Below are positions 1 through 26,678 of a stretch of 64,000 nucleotides of DNA, piece after piece; position 1 is the first letter of the stretch, and every line of letters begins with the position of its first letter. Under the pieces are notes generated by a model that was not told the origin of the DNA, did not search any database, and worked only from the letters and a program-made list of their open reading frames with translations. The translations under genes and the position numbers were made by a program. This DNA comes from Amia ocellicauda (Eukaryota; Chordata; Actinopteri; Amiiformes; Amiidae): the NCBI RefSeq assembly GCF_036373705.1, contig NC_089853.1, positions 465,001 through 529,000 on the forward strand, given 5' to 3'.

Positions 1-200
1 AGGGAGCAGGAGAGAGGGAGAGGGAGCGGGAGAGAGAGAGAGCGGGAGAGAGGGAGAGGGAACAGGAGTAAGAGGGAGCAGGAGAGAGAGGGGGATACAC
101 AGAACAGGATATCATACAGACTCATATGTTGATTAATTAAGCAATTTAAAATAGCATCTAATTCCTAGAGTCATTCCCCCCACCCCCCCTCTGTTTTCAG
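1..200. repeat. Purine-rich low-complexity DNA and intron end
   Basis: Positions 1-95 are almost pure AGAGGGAG-type purine repeat. The rest is AT-rich intron ending in a pyrimidine tract and a CAG acceptor at 198-200. No coding exon is visible; this is the 3' end of a myrf intron whose upstream exon lies outside the window. Confidence 0.7.
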
Positions 201-13738
<13,538 letters not shown>

Positions 13739-14825
13739 GATGTCTGTGTTAGATGTCTGTATGGGTGTGGTGGGGGGGGGTAGCACTAGTGCATTGTGGG
13801 TGACCCACCCCCCAACTCCCTCTCTCCCTCTCCTCCCAGCATGCCTCTGGGCTTTAGAGCACTTCCTGTTTCCTGTGTGTTGTTTCTGTCTGACTCCTCC
13901 CCTTCCTGTTATGAAGGGGTGTCTCTCTGTGCTTTTCACACAGTCGATTTTATTAGTTTTTCTCTTGTTTTTTAAAATATATTTTTTATGAAAAAGATAA
14001 TGAGGAAAAAAAAACAAAAAAACTAAATGAATAACCACACTGACCCCCCCGCGTTTTCTGAGTGCTACCACAGGGGCCAAACACCCTGCAGAGCTGAGCC
14101 CCTACACCCTGGACTGTCTGGGGTACAATGGAGTACAGCACAGTATAGAGAAGCACAGTGTAGTACTATATAATATACCCCAGCAGGTCCAGGCCCGTTC
14201 AGTGGAGCCGGTCCAGTCCAGTCTGCAGTGTGAGTGGCAGGTCAGTGTGGTGGCCAGGCAGCACAGTGGGGTTAAAGACTTCTGTGTTCATCTGCTGTCA
14301 ATTCCAGCTTCATTTACTTCAATTCCAATTCCAGCCTGTGTTTAATGTGCCTGTACACAAACACACACACACACTCAGACAAACACACACACAAACACAC
14401 ACTGTCACACTCACTCACCTACACTCACATACCCACAGATACACTGTTACACACACAGTCACTGCATCAACACACACTCCAACACCATCGCACTTAGATC
14501 AACACACACACCAGCACAATCTGAACACATCAGATTCCATGTGTGAAAAATACACAGCCAAGAGAAGCTGTAGTGTTAAGTATTAGGCTACAAGAACAGC
14601 AGATCACAACACAATGACAGGGGAGCCCAAACACCAGGGTGTGCAGAGGCAGGTGAGCTGCGCAGTGGCATTCGAGCTGCACAGGCTGGCTGCGCAGATG
14701 GGATATCACTTCGGCCCCTCACACACAGTATCCAGAACTCCAGTGCCTGTCAGCAACATTCTGAATATACATCACAACTTCTCATATTCCCAATATGTAA
14801 ATGTATTCAGTGTAACACACATTGT

Positions 14826-15179
14826 AACACCACACACTGTGACATACTCACACTGACATATACATTGTAACACACACTGTAACACACTGTAAGATATACA
14901 CTGTAACAAACACACTGTAACACATTGTGACATGTATTCTGTAACAAACACTGTAAACACACACTAACACACATTGTAACACACTGTAACATACACACTG
15001 ACACACACACACACACACATAGTAACATGCACTGACACACACTGACATATACACTGTAACAAGCACACTGTGACACTGTACCACATACACACTGTAACAC
15101 ACTGACATGTACACTGTAACAAACACTAAGACACTGTGACACTCTACCACATACACACTGCAGCACACACTGTGACATA
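14826..15179. repeat. ACACTGTAACA tandem array (left of Tc1 insertion)
   Basis: Imperfect ACACACTGTAACACATACACTG units run from about 14810 to the Tc1 element and resume at 16405-16505 with the same unit. The array therefore existed before the transposon landed in it. Confidence 0.85.
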
Positions 15180-16254
15180 TACACTCACCTAAAGGATTAT
15201 TAGGAACACCATAGTAATACTGTGTTTGACCCCCTTTCGCCTTCAGAACTGCCTTAATTCTACATGGCATTGATTCAACAAGGTGCTGAAAGCATTCTTT
15301 AGAAATGTTGGCCCATATTGATAGGATAGCATCTTGCAGTTGATGGAGATTTGTGGGATGCACATCCAGGGCACGAAGCTCCCGTTCCACCACATCCCAA
15401 AGATGCTCTATTGGGTTGAGATCTGGTGACTGTGGGGGCCAGTTTAGTACAGTGAACTCATTGTCATGTTCAAGAAACCAATTTGAAATGATTCGACCTT
15501 TGTGACATGGTGCATTATCCTGCTGGAAGTAGCCATCAGAGGATGGGTACATGGTGGTCATAAAGGGATGGACATGGTCAGAAACAATGCTCAGGTAGGC
15601 CGTGGCATTTAAACGATGCCCAATTGGCACTAAGGGGCCTAAAGTGTGCCAAGAAAACATCCCCCACACCATTACACCACCACCACCAGCCTGCACAGTG
15701 GTAACAAGGCATGATGGATCCATGCTCTCATTCTGTTTACGCCAAATTCTGACTCTACCATCTGAATGTCTCAACAGAAATCGAGACTCATCAGACCAGG
15801 CAACATTTTTCCAGTCTTCAACTGTCCAATTTTGGTGAGCTTGTGCAAATTGTAGCCTCTTTTTCCTATTTGTAGTGGAGATGAGTGGTACCCGGTGGGG
15901 TCTTCTGCTGTTGTAGCCCGTCCGCCTCAAGGTTGTACGTGTTGTGGCTTCACAAATGCTTTGCTGCATACCTCGGTTGTAACGAGTGCTTATTTCAGTC
16001 AAAGTTGCTCTTCTATCAGCTTGAATCAGTCGGCCCATTCTCCTCTGACCTCTAGCATCAACAAGGCATTTTCGCCCACAGGACTGCCGCATACTGGATG
16101 TTTTTCCCTTTTCACACCATTCTTTGTAAACCCTAGAAATGGTTGTGCGTGAAAATCCCAGTAACTGAGCAGATTGTGAAATACTCAGACCGGCCCGTCT
16201 GGCACCAACAACCATGCCACGCTCAAAATTGCTTAAATCACCTTTCTTTCCCAT
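14848..16254 (-). CDS. Tc1/mariner transposase, copy 2, stop codon lost
   Basis: The frame begins with the same MGKKGDLSNFERGMV start at 16254 and keeps the helix-turn-helix and the acids in AWSDESRF, QQDNAPCH and NPIEHLWD. The codon that is TAG in copy 1 is TAC here (15214-15216 on the minus strand), so the frame continues for 122 more codons. It passes the terminal inverted repeat and enters the flanking array, giving a 468-codon frame. The tail is repeat-derived (Cys/Val/Ser-rich) and probably harmful or irrelevant. The real element gene is 16254-15217. Confidence 0.85.
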   Translation of the reverse strand: MGKKGDLSNFERGMVVGARRAGLSISQSAQLLGFSRTTISRVYKEWCEKGKTSSMRQSCGRKCLVDARGQRRMGRLIQADRRATLTEISTRYNRGMQQSICEATTRTTLRRTGYNSRRPHRVPLISTTNRKKRLQFAQAHQNWTVEDWKNVAWSDESRFLLRHSDGRVRIWRKQNESMDPSCLVTTVQAGGGGVMVWGMFSWHTLGPLVPIGHRLNATAYLSIVSDHVHPFMTTMYPSSDGYFQQDNAPCHKGRIISNWFLEHDNEFTVLNWPPQSPDLNPIEHLWDVVERELRALDVHPTNLHQLQDAILSIWANISKECFQHLVESMPCRIKAVLKAKGGQTQYYYGVPNNPLGECICHSVCCSVYVVECHSVLVFVTVYMSVCYSVYVVQCHSVLVTVYMSVCVSACYYVCVCVCQCVCYSVLQCVLVCVYSVCYRIHVTMCYSVFVTVYILQCVTVCVTMYMSV

Positions 16255-16402
16255 TCAGACATTCAGTTTGGAGTTCAGGAGATTGTCTTGACCAGGACCA
16301 CACCCCTAAATGCATTGAAGCAACTGCCATGTGATTGGTTTGTTAGATAATTGCATTAATGAGAAATTGAACAGGTGTTCCTAATAATCCTTTAGGTGAG
16401 TG
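15182..16402 (-). mobile_element. Tc1/mariner transposon, copy 2 (same family, inverted)
   Basis: This second 1221-bp copy carries the same terminal inverted repeats (CACTCACCTAAAGGATTA...) and TA at 15180-15181 and 16403-16404. It interrupts an ACACTGTAACA array downstream of the myrf stop and is in inverse orientation to copy 1. The transposase differs from copy 1 at about eight of 346 positions, by eye. No internal indel was noted, since the stop-codon position maps exactly between copies. The high similarity suggests a recent burst of transposition. Confidence 0.95.
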
Positions 16403-16859
16403 TACACTGTAACAAGCACACTGTGACACTGTACCACACGTACACACTGTAACACACACTGTGACATATACACTGTAACAAACACTAAGACACTGTGTCA
16501 CACACACTGACCACCTCCCCATGCTGTAGCTCCCCACAGTGTGAGTGATGTGTACATCACTGACACCCTGACACTAGCACAGTCAGAGACACAACTGCGC
16601 CTTAGCGCTCTAAACACTGTTACTGTATGACTGGACTCGGACTGGAGCAGTGAGGACCCGTCACCGCGTCATCCCATCTCTGGATCTCTGGGTTGGTGGA
16701 TCGCCTTGCCGAGCGGATCTCCTGAGTGCTGCCTGGCAGTGTGTGGACACCACAGGCTCAGAGCCCCGCACGGCCTGCTGTGCGACGCAGTGTCATGTGT
16801 GCGGTGCTGTTGTTGTAAGGCGTGTTGCTCAGAGCCCTCACTCACTCTCTCTCTGCCCT

Positions 16860-17075
16860 GGATTTTGAACCACACACTGGACTGGACTGGATTGAACTGG
16901 AACTGTAGCTCATACACTGGACTTTACTGGACTGGACTCGTCTGGGTTGTTTCTGTCCAGACTAAACACTTTGGAACTGGAAGAGTAGCTCACACACTGG
17001 ACTGGAGTGGAAAGGACTGGACTGAACTGGTTTGAATTGGAAGTGTAGCTCAATCACTGGACTGGAGGTATAGAT
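16860..17075. repeat. GGACTGGACTGG / GTAGCTCACACACTGG array
   Basis: Four imperfect units of about 60-70 bp combine GTAGCTCA(C/T)ACACTGGACT with ACTGGACTGGA repeats. It lies in the putative myrf 3'UTR or spacer. Nothing coding is seen. Confidence 0.75.
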
Positions 17076-18264
17076 CACACACTGACCTTCCTCCCAAACT
17101 CCCTCCATCCCTCCATCCCTCCCTGAAATACGTGCGCTTTACTGATTTTTACAGGAAGTTGTGGAGCTGTGTGTGCTGTGTTTGTACAGGTCTGTGTAAC
17201 CACGATGACTGAGACAGGACTTTGTGTGTGAGAGTGTGAGTGAGGGGAACCCTATCCCTACACTGAGCTCCTTCTAGTAGAACTGTCTGTCTGTCTGATT
17301 AAAGTGCCTTAAACTGTCTTTGTCCAAAAACGAGTTCAAGTGAATCTAATTTCCCAACTGACTGGATATAACTCAGTCTAGTGTCTCCTGAGCTCCACAC
17401 GGACTCTCTGTACCCTCAGCAGCGTGCAGCCGGGCCCAGCCCTGGTCCTGAGAGACATAGAACACAACTCCCTCAGCGACAGATCTGTACAACACGACAC
17501 ACAAACTCAGACCTGCAAAGTTACTGTTGTTGTTTTTTTCAAAACCTTGTTTAACAAACACTCATGAGTCAAGAATAAAATGAGATTAAACTCAGATAAT
17601 GAAAATGAAATAATACAGAATTAAGCAAATTAACACCTGAAAGATAATGAATAATTAAAAAACCAGGACAGATTTCACTGAAAGCTCACGGGCGGCTGCA
17701 GGCTGTAAATATGAGCTGATTCACTGTCACCAATCTAGTCTCTAATTAACCTCGAGGTACTAATTTACACTGGCTTAATCTTCACAACAATCACTCCTTT
17801 GTTATTTTATTATTACTGTTGTTATAAATACTCTTGTTGATATTATTGTTATTGACATGACATTGTTCTCTCTAATAATCACTGCTGTGTGTGTGTCCGC
17901 CTGCCTGTAGGACAGTGATGCATTCGACTCTTATCAGTCTGTCTGTCTCCGATTCCTAATTCTGTATCAGAGCCAAACTTCACAAAGTGCCCTGTCAACA
18001 CTGACGTTCTGCATGTACAGACTGCTTGCCCCCCCTCTCCCTCCCTCCATCACACGTTCTCTATACTCTATTAATCTCTCCCTCTCATCCCCTTGTTTTC
18101 CTTTCCTTCCCAGTATCTGCTCTTCTCTCTCTCTCTGCTGACTTTCTTGTGTTTAATACAGTTTTATTATTCTCTGACCTGATTGTCTGTCTCTTTTTTG
18201 CCGACTTCCACACCCAACACTGGTCTCAAAGCACATCACCAAGCAGCCAGTCAGGGACTGCAGT

Positions 18265-18535
18265 AGAGCAGTGCTGTTACAGTAGGAGCTGTGCTGTAGT
18301 TACAGTGTAGTAGAGCAGTGCTGTTACAGTAGGGGCTGTGCTGTAGTACCAGTGCAGTAGAGCAGTGCTGTTACAGTAGGTGCAGTGCTGTAGTTACAGT
18401 GTAGTAGAGCAGTGTTGTTACAATAGGGGGTGTGCTGTAGTTACAGTGTAGTAGAGCAGTGCTGTTACAGTAGGTGCAGTGCTGTAGTTGCAGTGTTGTT
18501 ACAGTAGGAGCTGTGCTGTAGTAACAGTATAACTA
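18265..18535. repeat. GTAGAGCAGTGCTGTTACAG minisatellite next to the tmem258 promoter
   Basis: About six imperfect units of 45-60 bp (AGTAGAGCAGTGCTGTTACA, then GTAGG(A/G)GCTGTGCTGTAG). The array ends about 35 bp before the ZNF143-type site of the tmem258 promoter, so copy-number change could alter promoter spacing. Confidence 0.85.
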
Positions 18536-18570
18536 TACTGCCACGAATGGAGAAAGCATGGCCATTTCAA

Positions 18571-18595
18571 ACTACAATTCCCAGAATGCAACGCG
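18571..18595 (+). promoter_or_regulatory. ZNF143/SBS-type promoter element of tmem258
   Basis: The sequence ACTACAATTCCCAGAATGC followed by ACGCG matches the long ZNF143 (Staf) consensus typical of housekeeping promoters. It lies 81-105 bp upstream of the tmem258 ATG, the usual distance from a start site. Binding is inferred from the motif alone. Confidence 0.85.
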
Positions 18596-18620
18596 ACACG
18601 GTGCTGACTCTTGACACGAT

Positions 18621-18628
18621 ACTTCCGG
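18621..18628 (+). promoter_or_regulatory. ETS-type site in the tmem258 promoter
   Basis: ACTTCCGG is the ETS/GABP core on this strand. It lies 26 bp after the ZNF143-type element and 48 bp before the ATG, a common pairing in short CpG promoters. Binding is inferred from the motif. Confidence 0.65.
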
Positions 18629-18675
18629 ACAGACGTGGCCTTTCCCGAGACGCGCAGTTCCGCAGGATCGCAGCG

Positions 18676-19643
<968 letters not shown>

Positions 19644-19649
19644 GGTACT

Positions 19650-21943
19650 GACGCGCTCTCTCACACTCGCTGACACTCTCGCTCTCTCTCTCACTCACTG
19701 ACACACTGACACTCGCTTTCTCTCACACTCTCTCACTCGCTGACACACTCTCACACTCACTCTCTCTCTCACTCGCTGACACTCTCGCTCTCTCTCACTC
19801 ACTGACACACTGACACTCGCTTTCTCTCACACTCTCTCACTCACTGACACACTGACACTCGCTTTCTCTCACACTCTCTCACTCGCTGACACTCTCGCTC
19901 TCTCTCTCGCTGACACTCGCTGACACTGGCTCTCTCACACTTGCTGACACTCTCGCTCTCTCACTCACTGACACACTCACACTCGCTCTCTCTCACACTC
20001 TCTGTCGCTGACACTGGCTCTCTCTCTCACTCGCTGACACTCTGGCTCTCTCTCTCACTCGCTGACTCTCGCTCTCTCTCTCGCTCTCTCTCACTCGCTG
20101 ACACTCTGGCTCTCTCACACTCGCTGACACTGGCTCTCTCACACTCGCTGACACTCTGGCTCTCTCTCTCACTCGCTCTCTCACTCGCTGACACTCTGGC
20201 TCTCTCACTCGCTGACACTCTGGCTCTCTCTCTCACTCGCTGACACTCTGGCTCTCTCTCTCACTCGCTGACACTCTGGCTCTCTCTCTCACTCGCTGAC
20301 ACTCTCACACTCGCTGACTCTCGCTCTCTCACACTCGCTGACTCTCGCTCTCTCACACTCGCTGACTCTCGCTCTCTCACACTCGCTGACACTCACTCTC
20401 TCTCGCTCTCTCACACTCGCTGACACTCTCGCTCTCTCACACTCGCTGACACTCTTGCTCTCTCACACTCGCTGACACTGGCTCTCTCACACCCGCTGAC
20501 ACTCTGGCTCTCTCTCTCTCTCTCTCTCTCTCGCTCTCTCACTCGCTGACACTCTGGCTCTCTCACTCGCTGACACTCTGGCTCTCTCACTCGCTGACAC
20601 TCTGGCTCTCTCACTCGCTGACACTCTGGCTCTCTCACTCGCTGACACTCTGGCTCTCTCTCTCACTCGCTGACACTCTGGCTCTCTCTCTCACTCGCTG
20701 ACACTCTGGCTCTCTCTCTCACTCGCTGACACTCTGGCTGTCTCACTCGCTGACACTGGCTCACTCTCGCTCTCTCTCTCTCGTTCTCTCTCACTCGCTG
20801 ACACTCTGGCTCTCTCTCACTCGCTGACACTCTGGCTCTCTCTCACTCGCTGACACTGGCTCTCTCTCTCACTCGCTCTCTCACTCGCTGACACTGGCTC
20901 TCTCACTCGCTGACACTCTGGCTCTCTCTCTCACTCGCTGACACTCTGGCTCACTCTCGCTCTCTCTCACTCTCGCACTCGCTGACTCTCGCTCTCTCTC
21001 ACTCGCTGACACTCGCTGACACTGGCTCTCTCACACTTGCTGACACTCTCGCTCTCTCACTCACTGACACACTCACACTCGCTCTCTCTCACACTCTCTG
21101 TCGCTGACACTGGCTCTCTCTCTCACTCGCTGACACTCTGGCTCTCTCTCTCACTCGCTGACACTCTGGCTCTCTCTCACACTCGCTGACTCTCGCTCTC
21201 TCACTCGCTGACTCTCGCTCTCTCACTCGCTGACTCTCGCTCTCTCACTCGCTGACTCTCACTCTCTCTCACTCGCTGACTCGCTCTCTCGCTCTCTCTC
21301 TCGCTCTCTCACACTCGCTGACACTGGCTCTCTCACACTCGCTGACACTCTGGCTCTCTCTCTCACTCGCTCTCTCACTCGCTGACACTCTGGCTCTCTC
21401 TCTCACTCGCTGACACTCTGGCTCTCTCTCTCACTCGCTGACACTCTGGCTCACTCTCGCTCTCTCTCACTCTCACACTCGCTGACTCTCGCTCTCTCAC
21501 ACTCGCTGACTCTCGCTCTCTCACACTCGCTGACTCTCGCTCTCTCACACTCGCTGACTCTCGCTCTCTCTCGCTCTCTCACACTCGCTGACACTCTCGC
21601 TCTCTCACACTCGCTGACACTCTTGCTCTCTCACACTCGCTGACACTGGCTCTCTCACACCCGCTGACACTCTGGCTCTCTCTCTCTCTCTCTCTCGCTC
21701 TCTCACTCGCTGACACTCTGGCTCTCTCACTCGCTGACACTCTGGCTCTCTCTCTCACTCGCTGACACTCTGGCTCTCTCACTCGCTGACACTGGCTCAC
21801 TCTCGCTCTCTCACACTCGCTGACACTCTCGCTCTCTCTCTCTCGTTCTCTCTCACTCGCTGACACTCTGGCTCTCTCTCACTCGCTGACACTCTGGCTC
21901 TCTCTCACTCGCTGACACTCTGGCTCTCTCACTGACGCTCTCA
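19650..21943. repeat. 2.3-kb CTCTCACTCGCTGACACTCTGG satellite
   Basis: Starting six bases after the tmem258 stop, TCTCTCACTCGCTGACACTCTGGC units of roughly 20-30 bp repeat for 2.3 kb with higher-order blocks. For example, the stretch around 20400-20530 recurs near 21570-21690. The strand is pyrimidine-rich. Open frames on both strands (Ser/Arg/Glu- or Leu/Ser/Thr-rich) are artefacts of the repeat period. Confidence 0.9.
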
Positions 21944-21945
21944 AA

Positions 21946-22955
21946 TTCAAATTTCAAATTCAAAAGGTGCTTTATTGGCATGACCGATCACAGTATAGCC
22001 AAAGCAGATACAGATGTAATATCCAACAAGACAGACATAACATGACCAGATACATTGGAACAAATACCATACACACTAAAATAAAAGTGAAATATAATCC
22101 ATATTTGATGTATGTATCAAAAACATTGTCAGGACAATCATGTAACAGTAATGGCAACGGACCCGACTGTTTTGATTTTGTTGTACAATGGTGTCCCACT
22201 CTGTCCCTCAGGCTGTGGCGGGGGACACACTGGTCCTCTCCCAGCAGGACACAGAGTCTGCAGCCATCAGAGAGCTGACTGAATTCAGGGATTTTATGTT
22301 TTATTTGTGGCCAGTAGGTGTCTCTGATGTGTGTGTATTTAGGGCAGGACAGCAGGAAGTGCAGCTCTGTGTCCACGTCTCCCAGATCACAGTGACGCAC
22401 AGCCGTGTCTCTCTGGCGATCCAGGTGCTCTTGTGCCGCCCAGTTCCTCTGGCCAGGCTGTGGTCTCTGAGCCTGTACTGGTCAGATCTGTCTGTGTTTG
22501 TGTTTCTGACTATGAGCAGAGACTCTGCCAGGGTGAACTCTTTCTTTAGGGCCGAATAGCACTGTACTTTATTATTGGATCCAAGTTCATGTTTCCAGTG
22601 TAATTTGTAGCTCCTCTCTGTGTCCACCTCTCCTGTCTCTCAGTGACCACAGTGCCGCTCCTCTCTTAGTCCACCTCTTCTGTCTCTGTGACTACAGTGC
22701 TGCTCCTCTCTGTGTCCACCTCTCCTGTCTCTCAGTGACCACAGTGCCACTCCTCTCTGGGCAGCCAGCTCTGCCTGTGTCGGCCTGTCTCTATGGCCAG
22801 GCTGTGGTGTCTCTCTCTCTTTATAATTTCCTGTAACTGCAGTAATACAAAGCCTCTCTGTCTGTTATAATTTAAAACCATATATGGCCAACAACTAGCA
22901 AAGCAGGTTATTATTAAATTATAAAACATCAATCCAGTTAAATAAATACACAAAA
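21946..22955 (-). mobile_element. Non-LTR retrotransposon 3' fragment(s), TTTGAATTTGAA-tail family
   Basis: Read on the minus strand, the fragment ends in the tail signature ATGCCAATAAAG followed by TTTGAATTTGAA (plus 21946-21985). It encodes the C-terminal part of a retrotransposon protein, RHCDLGDVDTELHFLLSC, a Cys/His cluster also present in the larger copy at 29522-32579. An LA.ETGRH....WL.RE block upstream occurs twice (around 22400-22450 and 22735-22800), separated by a duplicated CTCCTCTCTGTGTCCACCTC segment, so two fragments or a local duplication are joined. Frameshifts make it a dead copy. Confidence 0.8.
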
Positions 22956-23754
22956 TGCATCCAGTGCAGTTCCTGCTGCATAGCTTGTGTGGAGAACTGC
23001 TGCTCTGTCACTCATCTTCATGCCATACAGAGACTCATTGCACTATGAAAGCAGCCTCCCACAGTGAAAACGCGTTTGAACTAGAAAATAGTGACAGCCG
23101 AAGTAGAGGTCTCTGTGCTCCGTGTCATTGTTACAGTTTCCCAGCTCCTCCTCCTGTGTCTAGGTCACTTTTTAACAAAATCATTATATTTGGTACTTCA
23201 GTTGTAATTATTGATAGTGATTAATTACTATCAATAAAAATTCTTTCATAATTCATTACTGCTTGCGTCCCACAGTAATGCCATCTGTACCGGTCCATGT
23301 GGGCTCATGGGTAAAACTGTTTGGCCATGTGTGTGTTGTGTCCACATACAGACACAGTGTACGTGTATAAACCAGGCCGTGTCGCTCAGAGTGCTGCTGT
23401 TTGAAGTCCTGTCTGTTTGACATATCAAGCTCCTTTCCATCTTCTCACTTCATGTATTCTTGTTGGGAGTGCGTTAACTTAATAACAGCTGGACCGTGTT
23501 CTAGTCATAGACCTGTTTGGTACACATTTACATACATTCTACAGAAAAAGATCAACAACTTTCTGAACCCATGATGAAGCATATTTCAGATCTATGTGAG
23601 ATTATTTCAGTATTCTGTAGTGGTGTTGTTTAATGAATGGAAGAAGTAGTAATCATTGTCAATTATACTATCCATGTGTTGGCTTAAAAAAACATTGTGC
23701 CCCCCCCCTCCTACGCCTTTCCATGTTCACTTCCTGTTTCCGGTTTCTCTCCAG
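22956..23754. other. Spacer, no recognised gene
   Basis: AT-rich unique-looking sequence with an AATAAA-containing stretch near 23232-23240. No exon, repeat array or known element is visible. It is probably intronic if tmem258 splices to 23755. Confidence 0.5.
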
Positions 23755-23915
23755 GTTTCCACGAATCACTGAGGGGCCAGAGAACATTCTACAGCACCGG
23801 GATGTCATCGCACCCACGTGGGAAAATCACCCTGGCACGCAGAAGTGTGTTTGGACTTTGCACTGGGGGGGCGGGGGTTTCTATCCATCAATAAAGAGTT
23901 TGATAAGACCCTGGT
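23755..23915 (+). other. tmem258: Probable 3'UTR exon of tmem258
   Basis: A strong acceptor (TTCCTGTTTCCGGTTTCTCT then CCAG, ending 23754) opens a 140-bp GC-moderate segment with AATAAA at 23890-23895 and a downstream GT-rich CCCTGGTGTCGG. A donor, G/GTACTG, lies at 19645, one base after the tmem258 stop. Splicing 19644 to 23755 would remove the 2.3-kb satellite and the retrotransposon piece. The join is inferred, not proven. Confidence 0.5.
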
Positions 23916-24278
23916 GTCGGCTTCACAGTCATTTGCTGAGGGGGTCTGTATCTCTCTGGGGGTCCCGGGGCTGGCGACCCTGCCTTTCTGGGGGAGGGGG
24001 AGTGAGGACAGTGTCCCTGCCGTGACCTCCCCGATTAGAGACGGAGGACAGGAGCGTCCGTTATCCTCACGACCCGCGCGGTGTGTTCTGGGAGCCGGTC
24101 TGTTCAGAGTCTCATCCCAGATTAGTCTGGCCGCTCAGAATAGACTCACTGTGTGTGTCCTGCGTGTGTGCGTGTCCAAGTCTGTTAGCATGCTTGGAAA
24201 GTGCGTATCCTTTGTGTGCATGTCAGAGTCCGTGTGTTAACATGCTGACGGACACACACCGCGCCGCTCTCCACAGGC

Positions 24279-24284
24279 TTTATT
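24279..24284 (-). terminator. tmem138 poly(A) signal
   Basis: TTTATT on the plus strand is AATAAA on the minus strand (context GCAATCAATAAAGCC). It lies about 680 bp after the tmem138 stop, with no coding sequence between. The tmem258 candidate end (about 23.9 kb) and this one are convergent and about 370 bp apart. Confidence 0.7.
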
Positions 24285-24961
24285 GATTGCATGTACACGA
24301 CATACACAGCACATATATAAAAAAAACACAGTAAATACAGGTGTTCATAACGCACCCCCCACCATAAACGCAACAACGGGGACTACATACTCACACACAC
24401 ACAACCCCCCCCCCCCCGACAGTTCTAATCACTGTTCCCCTGTAAAATAATTGTAAAAAAAAAAAAATTGGACTACAATCACAGTTGAGTTCTTGGGGTG
24501 TGGCCGGGTCCGGTCCAGTCCGCTGGGTCAGTCTCAGTGCGCAGGCGCTGCACAGGGCTCAGGGCCTGCAGAGTCTGTTAGCCGCACAGTCTCCAGGCCG
24601 CCGCAAGCCTCTGTCTCACACTGGAGCCCTGCCCATCCGAGCGCATAGAGACGCCGTGCGCGTGCGTGTGCGTGTGTCACCGTCCATCTGTGTCTGGCGT
24701 AAACTGACGGACACTTCCTGAAACAGGGACACAAATGCAGACGGGGACGGGGACAAAACCGCCCTGTTGCAGTGCAGTTGGGGGGGGGGCTGGAATTTCC
24801 CGCTGGTCCAGATCCCACTAAAGGAGAGCCCCCCAATCCATCCCGACCGTGAAGACGCTGCCCCCCCAGAGATCAAGGGCATAGCCATTAGTTCTGCCTC
24901 AATTTCCAGGGTTTCCCTTGCAGCTCCCTCTCTCTCCTCTGTGCCGACTCCCTCCCCCTCC

Positions 24962-26646
24962 TCACTGCCGCGCTCGAGCAAAGGCGTTACGCAGCCAGAC
25001 GGAGTCCTCGTAGAGCCGGGGGTCGCCCAGGAACTCCGCCATGCGCTTATACAGGTAATAATACAGCACAGCCCCTACACAGACACACGGACACGGTTAA
25101 CACAGCACCGCGCTGGACAGATACAGTTAACACAGCACTGCGCTGGACAGATACAGTTAACACAGCACTGCGCTGGACAGACACACGGACTCACCCAGTC
25201 TCTGAAACACAAACAGGGCCTGCAGGCCGTCTGTCCACACGAAGCGATTGGAGTCCAGCCAGCGCAGGTTCTGCACAGAGAGGCAGACGGACATCAATAC
25301 ACAGACCGGAGAGATGGCTGAACACACAAACACACTAAACACTATCTTTCTCTCTCTCACACACTACACACACACTAAACGTGCTCTCACACACACACTA
25401 CACACACTAAACGTGCTCTCTCTCACACACACACTAAACACCATCTCACACACACTAAACATGCTCTCTTTCTCACACACACACTAAACTCTCACTCACA
25501 CACTACACACTAAACGTGCTCTCTCACACACACAACACAATCTCACACACACAATACACACACTAAACGTGCTCTCACACACACACACACACACACTAAA
25601 TGTGCTCTCTCTCACACACACACACTACACAATAAACACTATCACACACACACACTAAACGTGCTCTCTCACACACACACACACTAAACGTGCTCTCTCT
25701 CGCACACACACACTAAACGTGCTCTCTCACACACACACACTATCACACACACACACACTAAACGTGCTCTCTCTCGCACACACACACTAAACGTGCTCTC
25801 TCTCACACACTAAACACTATCTCTCAAATTCAAATTCAAAGAAGCTTTATTGGCATGACTTTCACAGCAGTATACCCAATATAACCAATTACATCAGTTT
25901 TTTTAACTTTTTTTTTATCATAAGTGAAAGGAATTAATTGATAAGAATACACGAGAAACTGGGGAAATGGGGAGGTACGGATTAGTTTAAACATTTGTCA
26001 TACAGGGAGAGATGGTAATGATGATATACTCTCACACACTACACTCTCTCACACGGGCGCAGTACCAGGATCCAGCAGTGGAGGGCGATGCTGAGTGGCA
26101 GGTAGAGCGCTGCGCTCAACAGCAGGGGGTAGCAGCGCTGCAGCAGCAGGGACAGCAGCCCCACCTGGAACACGAAGGTGTTGAACAGCATGAGCAGCAC
26201 GATGATCACATTGAACAGGATCCCGATGTCCTGAACACTGAGGGGGAGGGAGGGAGAGGGGGAGGAGGAGGAGAGAGAGAGAGGGACATTAATGTGGATT
26301 GATTATAGCTCTCCCACCAGCTCTCCCTCTCTCCACTTAGCAGCTCAGAGGTCAAGGGGATTAGAAACAGTAATACTGCGGCTCAGCCCTCACTGACAAC
26401 ACACACACACACTGACCACACACAGACACACACACACTGACCACACAGAGAGAGACACACACACACACACACTCACACACTGACCACAGAGACACACACA
26501 CTGACCACACAGAGACACACACACACACACACACTGACCACACAGAGACACACACACACACACTGACCACACAGAGACTCACACACACACACACACACAC
26601 TGACCACACAGAGACACACACACACACACACTGACCACACAGAGAG

Positions 26647-26678
<32 letters not shown>

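Larger units (their letters stand above)
13739..17600 (+). other. Putative myrf 3'UTR and downstream spacer
   Basis: Sequence after the myrf stop. Candidate poly(A) signals on the + strand are ATTAAA at 17298-17303 and AATAAA at 17574-17579, which would give a long 3'UTR; the true end is unknown. The stretch contains an AT-rich segment (about 13930-14030), a CA-rich stretch (about 14355-14510), a tandem array split by a Tc1/mariner insertion, and a GGACTGGACTGG array near 16.9 kb. No other coding exon was recognised. From 17600 to 18240 I see only AT-rich and pyrimidine-rich spacer. Confidence 0.5.

Noticed and set aside
19941..21866. Ser/Arg/Glu-rich and Leu/Ser/Thr-rich frames after tmem258
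   Set aside because: Pure translation of the CTCTCACTCGCTGACACT satellite.
23818..24240. A 140-codon frame overlapping the tmem258/tmem138 interval
   Set aside because: No similarity recognised, no splice context that gives conservation, and it overlaps the candidate 3'UTR exon and its poly(A) signal.
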